Shown piece after piece: positions 36,830 to 48,480 of a stretch of DNA of 64,000 nucleotides. Source of the DNA: Sycon ciliatum (Eukaryota; Porifera; Calcarea; Leucosolenida; Sycettidae); NCBI RefSeq assembly GCF_964019385.1, contig NC_088653.1, positions 10,815,285 to 10,879,284 of the forward strand. The letters run 5' to 3'. The notes beneath the pieces are model-generated. The model worked only from the letters and a program-made list of their open reading frames with translations, ran no database searches and was not told the DNA's origin. Numbering within the stretch: the stretch's first letter is position 1; each line of letters opens with the position of its first letter. A program made the translations under genes and the position numbers.

Positions 36830-38090
36830 GAGCAGTAATAAACAGAGGAAGAACATAAGAGTGATAAATGTGTATTCGACAACAATGGTGCAGATGGGAA
36901 ATGAGAAAAGAAATGCATTATATAGCGGAGCAAACTCGCTTTTCAATATACGTTACGTGCGAATCCCAGGACAAGGCAAGAGTTTATCAAGAAATATACA
37001 AAGGTGTTTGTGGTTTTCAACTATATTCATAACATTGGGATCATCAGGGAAAGTAAGGAGGCTGAGATCGGTGGTTTGACTGCACATAACGGCTACCGTC
37101 AGTTCCCTGCATCTTCAACGTCTTGACAACGAGGTGCTGCCTGTAGCCCACATACAGGCGTTGCAGTGCTGGCAAGTGCATTGTACCATCACCTCCTGGG
37201 CAATGTAGTTTCCAAACTGGATGACAGCAGAGTGCACTTTTTGTTGACGGCAACAAGATTGCTGCACAACGGAGCAGTTCTACTTGCTGTGCTCCCAGGG
37301 GTCTGCATACGATCACAGCTCATCTCAATGGAATTCTGTAAGCACATTCGTCAGAAAAGAACAACGCTAGCCTTGACCTGGTGAAGACTTATCTAGGAAT
37401 CTCAGAAACATGCAACTCGTGGCGAGAAGTTAACTTAATCATCTCCATTGAATTCGCTGTGATTGTGGTACCAACAACATGCTGTGCAAGAATGCCACTA
37501 TCTTCGGCTGCTCTGAGGTAGCATTCCAGAATGGCAATTTACCATGCTGCTGTCTAGTGCCCTACTATCAACTCCACTGAGCAGCAGTCGGAACCCAGCA
37601 AATAATTGCTCGGCGTAGCTGCAAACGTCGCAAAGATTACAGCACTGGATGCTTCTTGTGCAACGGGTCACCCCAACCCTGTACTATACTTGTCGATGCA
37701 TGTCCGAATGAGACAACCCAATCTTTAGCGCCCAGGCCCAAATTGACGCTCATATTCTGGACCTTCACAAACGCTTCCACCCTGGGCCTTCTTACAGGCT
37801 GTTACGGTACTCCCCGATGCATGTACGAATGTGACAAGCCGCTCAGCAGCAATAAACATGTGAGTAACAAGTGAAGGTCGCTGGCAGCACAAAGCAGAGG
37901 ATCGCAAACCGTTCAACACAGATATTGCGCTACATCGTCTTGCCTGAACGTGTGCGGTTGTGCCGATGCATACTGCGTCCATTACACTGCTTACATGATT
38001 ATCTGCTTTCGGCCTTTGTTCAAATTAAAACATATGATGCACCGTAGCTGTAGTTTTAAAATGAATACAATTCTACATGTTACCGCCACA
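36830..38090. other. No recognisable gene; possible cysteine-rich coding relic at 37454-37715
   Basis: In the plus frame, 37454-37580 reads RCDCGTNNMLCKNATIFGCS and continues to a stop. A second Cys-rich piece, STGCFLCNGSPQPCTILVDA, follows at about 37642-37705. The cysteine spacing hints at an extracellular module, but the frame is interrupted and no family is recognised. The rest shows nothing. Confidence 0.3.
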
Positions 38091-38096
38091 TTTACT

Positions 38097-38290
38097 GAGT
38101 GCGTTCCATTATACACCCGAATCGATTCATGAATCGATGCTTGAATCGATTCGCGCTATTCACATCACCCCTTTTGAATAGGATGAATGGATTCCGAATC
38201 GATTCCAGGGCTCATGATATGAAAATCGAACGACTTGAATACATGCATGTGGATTCCTGAATCGATTCAAGTGCATATTCGAACGCAGCC
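38097..38290. mobile_element. 194-bp MITE with ATCGATTC-rich inverted ends, duplication ACT
   Basis: The left end GAGTGCGTTC and right end GAACGCAGCC are flanked by ACT on both sides (38094-38096, 38291-38293). GAATCGATTC palindromes recur at both ends. Confidence 0.72.
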
Positions 38291-38515
38291 ACTGATTGAT
38301 TGCGTTTTTTGGAAATTCCTAACTTATAATAGTACAACTACTATTGAATCCACCACCCAAAGGACTGAATGAAGCAAGGAAATAATCATCCCATGAACTT
38401 CTACAATGTGAATTCTTCCACGTACGCATGTCTTTGGGCAGCATACGACACTTCAAGAAAAGAATGATTCAAAGAGACATTTAATATTCAAATTAAGTCA
38501 TGCATTTCTACGTTC

Positions 38516-38985
38516 AAAGGAAAAAGGTCATTCTGGAAACGAGTTAAGAGTGACTCTCCACCACTGTAACTAGATACTATATACTGTCAAAAAGTGCAAC
38601 AACTAGGCACAAAATTTACAGAATACTGAGACATTCGACGTCCTGACACCTAACTTCAACACATCTCCGTTGCGCTAACCGACAGCCTTCCAACTCGGAA
38701 GGTTCAAGCTTAAGGAGAGACCAAAGAGGGGAATGAAAGCGCAACGAAAATGAGCACAAGCTACAGTCCCAACGGACACAAAGAATGTCGATTGTTACTG
38801 GACGATGTCGAATTGAAGTTAGACTGCTTTGCCAGGTCTCGTCATCATCCAGTAACAATCGACATGTCTCAGTACTCTGTCAGTTTTGTGCCTAGTTGTT
38901 GCACTTTCTGACTGTATTATAGTATCTAGTTACAGTGATGGAGAGTCACTCTTAACTCGTTTCCATAATGAACTATTTCCTTTTG
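38516..38985. mobile_element. Foldback element with about 95-bp arms
   Basis: 38540-38634 (GAGTTAAGAGTGACTCTCC...) is the imperfect inverse of 38865-38959. The spacer contains a second short inverted pair (AATCGACATTCTTTG / CAATCGACATG). The arms include TTGTTGCACTTTCTGACTG, shared with MITE-4 inside PPP2R3C introns. Confidence 0.78.
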
Positions 38986-38999
38986 TTTTGAGAGCATGT

Positions 39000-39240
39000 G
39001 TGGGCAGGCGTGTGTTTACCGCCATATCGGATACCGCCAACCATGCATCGACTAGGCACCAGGCGCGAATTGATGGTGGTGGTGCTGATAAGGAGAGCTC
39101 TGTGCCAGAACTTTGCAGCGTAGCGAGAGTGTGTGGGCAGGTGTGTGTTTACCGCCATAATTCCAGGTGTGTCTTTACCACCATATTCATCAACCATAAG
39201 TACTGCTGGAGTGGTGTCTTCAACGTCATTCGCCCGCTTG
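39000..39240. repeat. Dispersed repeat shared with the copy C insertion (19480-19607)
   Basis: TGTGGGCAGGCGTGTGTTTACC, CAGGTGTGTCTTTACCACCA and the following segment to TCTTCAACGTCATTC match the insert next to exon e2 of copy C. Here the GTGTGGGCAGG unit occurs twice. Confidence 0.65.
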
Positions 39241-39899
39241 TTTTATAATCAAAGATTCCGTTCAAGGCAGCTGCCATGGTGCGTACCTTATCACCTTTAA
39301 CACACGTTGTGAGTCCGCTCATTGACTAGCATGAAATCGTTTGTAGTGATGATCAATCTACAAACCACTATTGGTGAAAACTATCCAGTCATCTCGATGG
39401 AGACGGACCACGAGACCTGCCTGTCGCCATCAGGGTCAAGGACAAGTCATTTTATAGCCCCATACGCACGACAATCTTAGGAACACCAGTCATGTCCTCC
39501 TCCAACGAAACAGCTATGGTACTTCAGAACTCACAACGACACAAAATAAAATGCTTCATCGACGGAGTGACTTTGCGTTCCGCTTCGTGTTTTTTGTGTT
39601 CCTCTTGAAAATCTAGCAAAATTGAGTCATTCGCATGAAAACGTCTGGTTATGTCAACGAAACCTGCTGATTTCCCCGATTTCCAAGCGCTGAACTGCGC
39701 AAAAACTGTGAAGTCACGTCAACGAAATAGTGTTCGACGAGCAAACAAGCCTGCTCGAACCGGCGTTGGTGCATAGCTTCGAGACGGCCAAGTTCCCACA
39801 TCGTCCTCTAGAGACCCTTACCGACCGACCTCTGTGCAAAGTTTCAAGTATTCCCTCTGAAGTGGCATACCCTGAAAATAAAAAAGCGTCCTACAGATT

Positions 39900-40330
39900 T
39901 CGGCTCTCCGACTATCAGCGACTACAACTTTGTCGGTTTCTGACGCCTGATGATTGGGCAAAGGTGTTCTCTTTTGGGTTTGTTTTGCTGACATGCCCAA
40001 AATCTACTACAGAGATTCTGGAAGCAAACCGATCCAAAGTGCATATTTGGGGTACTGGGAGTGATAGGAATGCGTATGGGCGTACAGATGTACAAGTAAA
40101 GTGATGGACTCATAACTATTCCAGGATGCTAGTTTTCCACCTTTGGCTGGATTTCAGTGAGCGCAATTGTACTTGGCGCTGTTGAGCTGTGCAAGCGTTC
40201 AGCAGCTTACTAGAGTACAAAATGTCTCAGATACCCGTCTTCGGTTTCGTGGCTAACAAGTAACAACTGAACGTTCCTACAGCCAAATGCGCGAATCTCA
40301 GTTACGAACATGAGTGTAGGTCCAACGTTC
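39900..40330. repeat. Diverged duplicate of 42890-43150 and 43960-44110
   Basis: Shared blocks include CTGACGCCTGATGATTGGG / CTGACGCCTGATAGTTGGG, GATCCAAAGTGCATATTTG, GAGCTGTGCAAGCGTT and CGTTCCTACAGYCAAAT. The order of blocks is preserved. Nature unknown; possibly an old duplicated gene or an unclassified element. Confidence 0.55.
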
Positions 40331-40339
40331 ATGTTTCAA

Positions 40340-40560
40340 ATATTTTCTTCACCCGAGCCAACCCCAACACAGGGTATCATAAACTTACCCTCATGTTTGT
40401 GACGTCCTGACATTAGCTGTAGGAGTACATATCTAATAGTATACTTCTCCAGTGAATGGGTGTGATGGTTAATGGCTGCTCTTTGGATGGCATTGCTCAT
40501 TAGTGAAACTGCACGAATCATCACAGTGTTGGTACAGGTCATGATTCTTCTAGTTTCACA
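40340..40560 (-). repeat. Inverted diverged copy of 44390-44560
   Basis: On the minus strand one frame gives SLMSNAIQRAAINHHTHSLE. The plus strand at 44440-44535 gives SLMSNAIQRADINRYNHALD. Retention of the same frame with conservative changes suggests that it may once have coded. Confidence 0.5.
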
Positions 40561-41169
40561 GTGGATATGTGTAGCTAGATTGATGGAAGGAGGGGTGGGG
40601 GTGGGGGGGGGGCCGGGGGGGGGGGGGTGGGGGGGCAATATCGCTTCTAAACTTGATCAGTTTACGAAAAGCCTACAAGCACGAGTCGTTGTTGCCGATC
40701 ACATGAAACTTTCTTGTTATGCATTGCACAACGTCACTGTGTGTCTGACTGGTGGTCGTCTAAGAGCAGCTGAAGCTGTCACAACCTTCCCAGCCTGCTC
40801 AACTTGCATGATTTGGATTGGGTAATACCAATGAACTACAGCAGACATGGACAACATTCTGAAATGCGAAAACGTTTTTTAAAGAACAGCAAATCCAACC
40901 CAAGCAAATTTGGTCAGGCCAAGAGAGCAACGGTGGTAGTGGTGAAATCAACCAAGAAATCAAACACTCCTGTCATAATACTTGTGTGCAAGAAGTGTCT
41001 AAATTATACTAAAATCAACCACGGTGGAGGAGATACTAATCCTTAATAATAATTAGCTTAATGAAACCTGGGAATACGTTATTCAGCTAGTTTAACACAA
41101 CATGCGCATTCTGAATACAAAAGACCAGAAGACATTGAAATACGTCCACTGATGCAGATGTTGTCATGA

Positions 41170-42320
41170 TCATGACTTGGGCAGCAGATGTGAGTGAGAC
41201 TCGTGCCTGATATTTCCTTTTCTATAGGTAGACACATATTTGTGGGGAGAGTGGACATAGACATGAGAGCGTAACGTGGCGTAACTGTTAAACAAGGGAA
41301 TGTGTGTAACCTCGAACCGGTCAACAGTCGACATTGAGTTCCAGTAAAAATCATAATCGTCGGATGGACTAGATTTTGCACTTAAACTGAACGAGTAGCC
41401 AGTTGGCAAGAAAACGTGAAAATAGGACAACGTGTTGAGAAGGAATCCGAGGGTAAGTGTAACCACTGGTATGCAGCTTTGACAGAAGTCAAGGTTGATT
41501 CTAATCGTATTCAACCTGTTCAACTTTGGTAATGAATGTGTAAATTCTCCCAAACTCACTATTCCTAGGAAGAAAACAACGCATAGGTTCCCCTGCAGTA
41601 AACTCAAATCCAAAGGGCTTGTCTTGTGATGACAGCAAGAAGCGCAGTTAACCAGACCAGACCAAACATCAGCAGTCGAATTTAATACTACGCTCTCACT
41701 CATTAGCTGAGAACCTTCCAGCCTGTATAGCATGCGTCTTATATGAGGAACAATTACTAAATTTGCACGTCGCATGCAATTCACTATGGATGTTTGGTAC
41801 AGCTGACTGGGTGTGAGCTTTTTCATCGACCGTCCGGACCGTTAATATGAAAGGGCCTAGATAGTTTCTCATAACGATTATCACTGCATAGGAATGTACT
41901 CCTCCAGTGAAACATCTCAATGCTTACCGCTCCCATACATTCCACCGGACAACTTTTCATGGCTATCGTTACGCTTAGCCTTGGATGGGGTACATGATCA
42001 AGGTTCACTGCGCGCAGTACATTCTGGAATGTCTCGTTAAACGTAACATCTGATTGGAAATCTCTACACTTGAACGTCACTTCAACGAGAAGCTCAACTG
42101 GTTCAAAATAATAAGGAAAACAAATTTCCCAGTCTACCGTTTGATCAGTCTTCTTGAAATGGTTACTGACCTGACAAGGACTGTAGATCAGCTCTATCTT
42201 CTTCACCATGTCTGCCATTGACGGAATGAAACAAATCGGCTGGACGCCAGGTACTGACGCTAGAGTACTGTTGTTGATTCTAAACCTCACTCTTCGTCCT
42301 GGTGCGGGAATTGCAGCCAA
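41170..42320 (-). CDS. Two adjacent frames of unknown function, probably one broken coding region
   Basis: The upstream frame (42320-41823) gives 165 residues containing CFIPSMADMVKKIELIYSPC, DWEICFPYYFEPVELLVEV and MKSCPVECMG. The downstream frame (41826-41170) gives 218 residues with a hydrophobic stretch (LCVVFFLGIVSLG) and several Cys. They overlap at ATGA, so either a one-base shift or an intron separates them. Composition is protein-like rather than simple-sequence. Cys pairs and possible N-glycosylation sites (NST, NET) would suit an extracellular protein. No family is recognised, and exon ends could not be fixed. Confidence 0.35.
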
Positions 42321-42640
42321 CGAACGTGTTCTAACTGTTGTTGTTGTTGTTGTTGTTGTAGAAGTTTATTTAACGTCGCACCACAAACAAGCGATTTCGC
42401 CTCCTTTGATACATGTGGACGACAGGAGGAATGAGAGAGAGAGGGGGGGGGGACAGAAGTATGGAGAGAGGAAGGGTAGAAATAAATAAGCAATCAACCT
42501 CAGGGCTACACCAAAGCAAAAACGGAATGGGAACATACTATATACAAAATAGCTTCATACTTCAAAAGTACATATATTGCAAAACACGTTTACTATTCTT
42601 CAGTCCGCTATACCACAGAAACGCACTAGCCGAAAAGCAT

Positions 42641-42832
42641 TTAAACGGAGCCATGATGCGCTTTTAGCAGGGCACAGAACTGAAGGTGGCTGGGCTCGGA
42701 ACGGAGATCAGGCGGGAGCTGGTTCCACAGGACTGCGCCGATGAACTGCATGGTCGCTCGACCCGCAGGACCACTGCACGTCTTCACTTGATCCTGGTGA
42801 ACATAAACTGAGCGCTGGTTTCCTTGACACAC
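42641..42832 (-). pseudogene. LINE ORF2 C-terminal fragment
   Basis: The minus strand reads CSGPAGRATMQFIGAVLWNQ followed by LPPDLRS. This is the W-N-x-L-P signature found after the reverse transcriptase of many LINEs. Upstream and downstream parts are missing. Confidence 0.72.
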
Positions 42833-44280
42833 AGGTATTTCTATGTGTGGATAACCTGACAGTATACAGCTGTGGTCCTGTCCGTAGCGCTAATCATCTC
42901 TGACTTTGGCGATATCTGACGCCTGATAGTTGGGATGGGCGTATTGCCTTTTGATTGTTTTGATGATTACTCATAACAACGAGATTTGCAAAGCCTACCA
43001 CTGATGTGCACGGCGAAATCTGATCCAAAGTGCATATTTGACGCCTTGGGAGTGGTACGAATACGGCTGGATGTAGATATGTACAGGTGAAGGGATGCAA
43101 TCATGACTGGCCCAGAGCGCTAGTTTAGCACCTTTGGCCGTATTCCAGTTAGTGTTACTGTAGTTTCCGCTACTGTCACACATCCTTTATTGCTGAACCC
43201 ACAAATAATTGATAAGAGATACAGATTGAAACCATTCGAGGTAAACGAGAAAGCCATTAAAAAATAATAATAAAAAGAAGAAAAATTTATTGTACCATGC
43301 CTGACGGCTATTATTATGTCATGTACTAATTGCAGTACATGACGTAGTAATCACGCACCTACAAAATACTTTGCAGGATAATATTTAAATTGCCAAGCAT
43401 GCCTACAAATCCGCAGAGCATGCCAATATAAAATAGGCCAACATATGAATAACGAAGGCGGTTATATGGACAGAAGGCGACATCGGTCGAGAAAAGATGG
43501 GCCTATTCTCTTCCGCAAGTAAGATGCTCTGCAACCACGGAGGCACGTGATTGACCACCTCAGCAAAACAAATGCAATTTTGCAGCGTAGCTGCGCCATC
43601 ACAACAGCGTACTGGAGGTCACTATGCTTGTTGACCACCAGCTAAACAATGTTCTTCAATGCACGGGAGCACTCCGTGCCACATATGCCGTTTGTCGAAA
43701 ATACGAGCGGAGTGAGTGACTCCCTCTCGACATCGACAACACGCTGAAGATAGGCCCGCTTCTTCTGATGTTCATTCCGGGAAATCTGTGCAAGGACTTC
43801 CGGTCGCGACAGCAAAGACGCCTAGGGGTGATTAGCCGTCACATCAAAGAATGCATCTTGCTGTGGCGAGCAAAAGCCCCTTGCACGGATATCCAATCGA
43901 GCCTCTGCAGCACGCTTAGCTGTGATGCCTTGAAGTTGTTCACCATCCAACGTCAAAAATAGTGGCTCTGTTTGAACAGTTTGTGCTACTGAGCTGTGCA
44001 AGCGTTTTGCAGCTTACCAGGTCACCAAATACCTCAGGTAGTAGCCGTGTTCGGTTTTGTGATCAGCAACAGTACGTTCCTACAGTCAAATCTTTGGCCA
44101 AAGAGTCAAATTGTCACGTATGGTCCGCGCATCACTGTTTTCCATTATTCTTGCAAAGTTCTATACACCGGAAATTTGCTTACACTTTGCATGTAAAATG
44201 TACATGAATTGGCTCGTGATCTCCAGCTCTATAATATGATCAGTTTAATTCAAACTGTAAAAAAATGAGTGACGCTCTAA
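42833..44280. other. No recognisable gene; holds the 42890-43150 and 43960-44110 duplicates
   Basis: Apart from the segments shared with 39900-40330, only an imperfect 18-base-arm palindrome (about 43310-43352, ATGTCATGTACT / AGTACATGACGT) was seen. Confidence 0.4.
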
Positions 44281-44370
44281 CTAATAAATAAAATAAATAA
44301 AATAAATTATCGTATCCGTTCCCGAAGGGAACTCACGACGGCCGCTAACACCCGATAAACCCTAGACGCT
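44281..44370. repeat. AAATA-repeat and short element end shared with 54700-54745
   Basis: The (AAATA)n tract is followed by GAACTCACGACGGCCGCTAA, the inverse of TTAGCGGCCGTCGTGAGTTC at 54720. It looks like one end of an unidentified dispersed element. Confidence 0.5.
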
Positions 44371-44638
44371 CTAACTGCCTTGCTTATAATATTTGTTCAC
44401 CAGACTCAGCCCCGAAACTGGGTTTGATGTACCGGTGATAATTCTTGCAATTTCACTAATGAGCAATGCCATCCAAAGAGCAGACATTAACCGTTACAAC
44501 CATGCCTTGGATTTGGAGGAGTATACTAGTATGTTTGTACTCCTCCTACTTTATTTTCAGTGCGTCGCTAGCACACGATTACTACTGCACCTCCCTGCTT
44601 TCCAAGATTATTATTATTTTTTTTTTCTTCTTATTTTG

Positions 44639-45640
44639 TTAGGGATTTCCCAACAGGCAATGTTGCCTTTTTACTGGGAACCCTAAATGAGACTTTGTGT
44701 GAGCGCGAAACAAAGCAGGCGACTCGGCCAGGCGACAAGATGGAGGCAGCGCATTCCACCTGTCGGCACCAAGATACGCAATGGAATGGAAACCATACCG
44801 GGAGTGGCAGGCAGGCAAGACAAGAGCAGCTGTAGCTTGGCCCCGGGTTGTGGCAGCAGAATGTGGGCCAGTGCAGCGGGGAGTGAATAGGAGGCTGAGA
44901 AGTGGGCTAGATAAACCATGCAGACAGCGAAAGACAAAGACGTATTGCTTGAAATTTAAGCGTTGCTCTAGTGTGTAGATCTTGGTGTAAGCGTACAGTG
45001 TCTCATTGGGAGTTCTGCGGTCAAGGGCAAATATTCTTTTAAGACTGGTGCGGCTGGCTGTGATCAGCTGGTTGTATGAACGGTGAGATAGACAGGTAAT
45101 GTAGGCAGAGCTAGCATACTCAAGGGTGGATTGAATAATGGATAGATAGAAAAGACGACGCGCTCTGTGGTTCAGGTTCTGCCTGGCATGCTTGTAGGCT
45201 CCGACCTTCTGCTTGACGGGAATGCAAACTCGCTCTACTTGAGCATCGAATGCCAAGTGCCCATCCACAATGAGGCCCAGGTATTTGGCTGTGTGCGCAG
45301 GATAGAGAGTGGAGTTGCGGCATGATATGGACACAGTGGTGGGTAAGGGACTAGTTGGGCGACGTAATAGCAGAAATTGTGTCTTATCAGGGTTAAGAAC
45401 CAGTCCCTTCCCTGTAAGGTAGCTGTCCAGAGCAGCAAGGTCTGCAGTGAGACGCTCCAACACAGTATCACAGTCACTATGCCGGACATTAAATGCAATA
45501 TCATCGGCATATTCCTGGTCTTGGCTAAACCTAAAACAGGGTGTTATGTCGCGAATGTAGATACAAAACAAGACTGGGCCCAGAACGGAGCCTTGGGGCA
45601 CTCCTCGGGAGCATGGGCGTGACGGTCCAAGTTCCTGACC
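44639..45640 (-). pseudogene. LINE reverse-transcriptase C-terminal half, open frame, 5' truncated
   Basis: An uninterrupted frame of over 320 residues: GVPQGSVLGPVLF, YADD (residues 31-34 counted from MPQG), KTQFLLLRRP, KYLGLIVDGHLAFDAQV and DRWNALPPSCR, ending close to an A/T-rich tail (about 44600-44640). On the 5' side it is cut at about 45645 by a palindromic MITE. The long open frame means it is younger than the LINE at 32640-36825. The endonuclease and the RT palm start are absent. Confidence 0.88.
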
Positions 45641-45644
45641 AACT

Positions 45645-45715
45645 CTAACAGTTTATTTTCGTACTTGGTCAGTATAGGAAATATTGACCTCGTACTCAGT
45701 CAATATTAGATAAGT
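45645..45715. mobile_element. Short MITE-8 derivative abutting the truncated LINE
   Basis: TACTTGGTCAGTATAGGAAA then TATTGACCTCGTACTCAGTC: the outer ends of the 46340 element brought together by an internal deletion. Confidence 0.6.
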
Positions 45716-45964
45716 ATCCCCGCGTGCCAAAGCATAATATGGGGGTTTTGCAAGCATAATGCGAGAATTCATGAAAGCACAATTCCATGATTTCGCAAGC
45801 ATAATACGCTGGAGCTAGGCTGAAGCGTAGTTTGCATGCATTTGTAGTGCATTTTCATTGTGTTTCTCAGTTTGCCCATTAGAAAATGAGCTGATGAAAC
45901 CGGAGATGAGGGTACATTTTTATTGCATAATTATTATTATTATGTAAATAGGCGTCGAGGCGAC

Positions 45965-46337
45965 AATAGTTTTAGAATTGCGATCAACAGAACGAGCTGA
46001 ACCGACATTTCACAAAGGCTTTTATTGTATTCCAAAAACGAGTGGATACGAAGGCAGTGAAGAACATGGAAGAAAGAAAAAATGTGATATGGAGAAAATG
46101 ATGAACAAAAAATCGTACTTCGAACTAGTTTTCGCACAACACTCCTCAGGAAGCTACGTTGTACTAATGAAAAACAATCCAGAAAGATACTAATAAAGAG
46201 AAATGGAGTGAGAAGAAACAACACCTATGAAAATGATAATCCTACTGCCTTCGTATCCACTCGTTTTTTGAATACAATAAAAGCCTTTGTGAAATGTCGG
46301 TTCAGCTCGTTCTGTTTATCGCAATTCTAAAACTATT
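45965..46337. mobile_element. Foldback element with about 94-bp arms
   Basis: AATAGTTTTAGAATTGCGAT... (45965-46058) is the inverse of 46244-46337 with very few differences. The spacer is 185 bp. Confidence 0.85.
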
Positions 46338-46339
46338 AT

Positions 46340-46733
46340 TATTATGTATCTAATATTGACTGAGTACGAGGTCAATATAGAAAATAAAAGCCGAGTAAAA
46401 GACCGAGGCGAAGCCGAGGTCTTTTACGAGGTTTTTATTTCCTATACTGACCAAGTACGAAGTCAATATTAGATTTATCACGACAAACAGTCCGTACTTC
46501 AAATTCCAGAACGATAACCTCATGAATCCCGGTTTTATGATTGCACAACCGTTGCAACACCACCTACTCATGCAGTGAAAATGCTGCACTAGGCACCGTT
46601 CAACTGCGCAACCCCTAAGCAGTCAAATATAAGCAGTCAATATAGCCCTAAGGAGTGAAATATGCAGGAATATTTGACTGCTTAGGTATGGCAAAAATCT
46701 ATGTGAGTCAATACTAAGGGGGTGATATGTATA
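46340..46733. mobile_element. MITE-8, copy 1 (copy 2 at 54764-55146)
   Basis: A palindromic head (TATTGACTGAGTACGAGGTC ... GACCAAGTACGAAGTCAATA around CCGAGGCGAAGCCGAGG) is followed by a region ending in CTAAGCAGTCAAATA / TATTTGACTGCTTAG and GTCAATACTAAGGG. The two copies are nearly identical, so it was active recently. Confidence 0.78.
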
Positions 46734-46734
46734 T

Positions 46735-46864
46735 GTTATCGCATGGTTGCGAGGGCCTTATGGCATATTATTGCCCCGAGAGGTTAGCCCGAGGGCCGTA
46801 GGCCCGAGTGCTAACCTCGAGGGGCAATAATATGCCATAAGGCCCGCAGCAACCATGTGATAAC
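46735..46864. repeat. 130-bp palindrome
   Basis: GTTATCGCATGGTTGCGAGG at the left mirrors the right end CCATGTGATAAC. The arms contain GCAATAATATGCCATAAGGC, with a smaller CCCGAGGGCC hairpin at the centre. Motifs of the same kind (ATATTATTGCCC, CCATGTGATAA) recur at 47790-47865, possibly the other end of one element. Confidence 0.75.
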
Positions 46865-47989
46865 AAATTTATCACATGGCCCACAGAGCAGACCATTGGG
46901 CTGCTGTTGAAACTATCCCAAATGCCACCACATTATGACCACAATGTATATTGATGTGCTATCATTATCAAAACAGGAAAAATGAAGATATTTCTCCGAC
47001 ACCCTAACAAAAAGCCTTCTACAGGCCATCAGAGAGTATACAGTACTGAAAGACGGAGACAGAAAAAAAGTGCCGGCACAGCATCGTCATGGCAATAGAC
47101 ATGGCAACCACAATAAAACACAGCAGAATCATAATTTCAGTTGAAAAATAAAGAGTGCTACCACTCAAGAGTTTCTTCATGTTTACATGTGTATCAGGAA
47201 GTTGTCAAATACAGTACTGCAAGTATTTGACGACTCCCTGGTGTGTAATTCTGAGGACAATTTTTCTTCTTTTTATCAGCTCCAGATAGCTGTATTTTTC
47301 ATTGCAAAACATTCCTGAATTGTTGTGTTTGTTGTTCAAGCAAAGGTGAAGGCAGAGGACAGGTGACCCTGGTAAGAGTTATGCGTGGCACATGAAGACC
47401 ACACACAGGCAGTGACTTTGCGAGGATCTGAAAACGCACGATGCGGAGTTGAATTTATTTGTGTTATTTCAAATAATTGTTTGTGATCACAGTACCACAT
47501 GTGCACATCGAGCAGAACTGAATCTTATCCACAAGCTTACCGACGGTCAGGCTGCCAAAATGATTGAACAAATGATCCCTGCAAGCACCACACGGCAGAC
47601 GTCCGAGGCCATGTCCATTGCCGGGACGTCCATCTCCAAAAACAATTCCATCTTCGTCTCAATGCTACACTGCGACTCGTCGTAGAGTCGTACAGAGTCG
47701 TCGTAGACTCGTAGTACAGTCTAGCCACGCGATCACTGAAATAAACTATTTTTTTGCGGGCAAATAAACTATTTTTTTGCGGGCAATATCGCATATTATT
47801 GCCCGCGGCGCGAAAGGTGCTGATTCGCTGGAGTACGGGCAACAATCACGTGCCATGTGATAATGTTTATTACAACCTCTCGAGACTCGGCGGAAACACC
47901 GGCCAATGTTACGTTACATAATTGAAAGTTTGAATACGGAGAGTGATAACACTTTATCGCACCCCACGTGAGTGTTTCCATGGTTTGAG

Positions 47990-48480
47990 CCAATCAGCGG
48001 CCTTACTGAGCGTGCAATATTCCCCAGTACACCGCCAGCCAATGTGGATGCACTGCAGTGCGATATTGCACCCCGGCGAGTGAGCGTGCAAATAATCGTA
48101 GATTCCGCTAGGACCCGCAGGGTCCGACGTGGAATCGGGGTTACACGAGGAGTGAAGGCGAAGAATGTGACAGTGTGTTTGGCCTCAAATCGCTCTAGTT
48201 TTCCATAAATTTCCAGCGGTTTAAAGATAAAAATGCAAATGCACGCCTTGATTGCACCTAGCACCTCTTGCTTTCTTTGGCCTTTTCTGAGCGACCAAAA
48301 TGATAGTGCAATCAAGAGTAGTGACAGTGAGGGGTGGGTGACACCAGCACAATGGGCGGGAACACACTGTCACATTCTTCGCCTTCACTCCTCGTGTAAC
48401 CCCGATTCCACGTCGGACCCTGCGGGTCCTAGCGGAATCTACGATTACACTTCGGAGCTTCGGCTTCGAATGTGACAGTG
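47990..48480. mobile_element. Foldback-bearing element, copy 1
   Basis: 87-base arms (48093-48179 and 48361-48447; GATTCCGCTAGGACCCGCAG...) sit in an element also containing GCAGTGCGATATTGCACCCC. Flanking parts recur inverted at 53372-53700. Confidence 0.78.
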
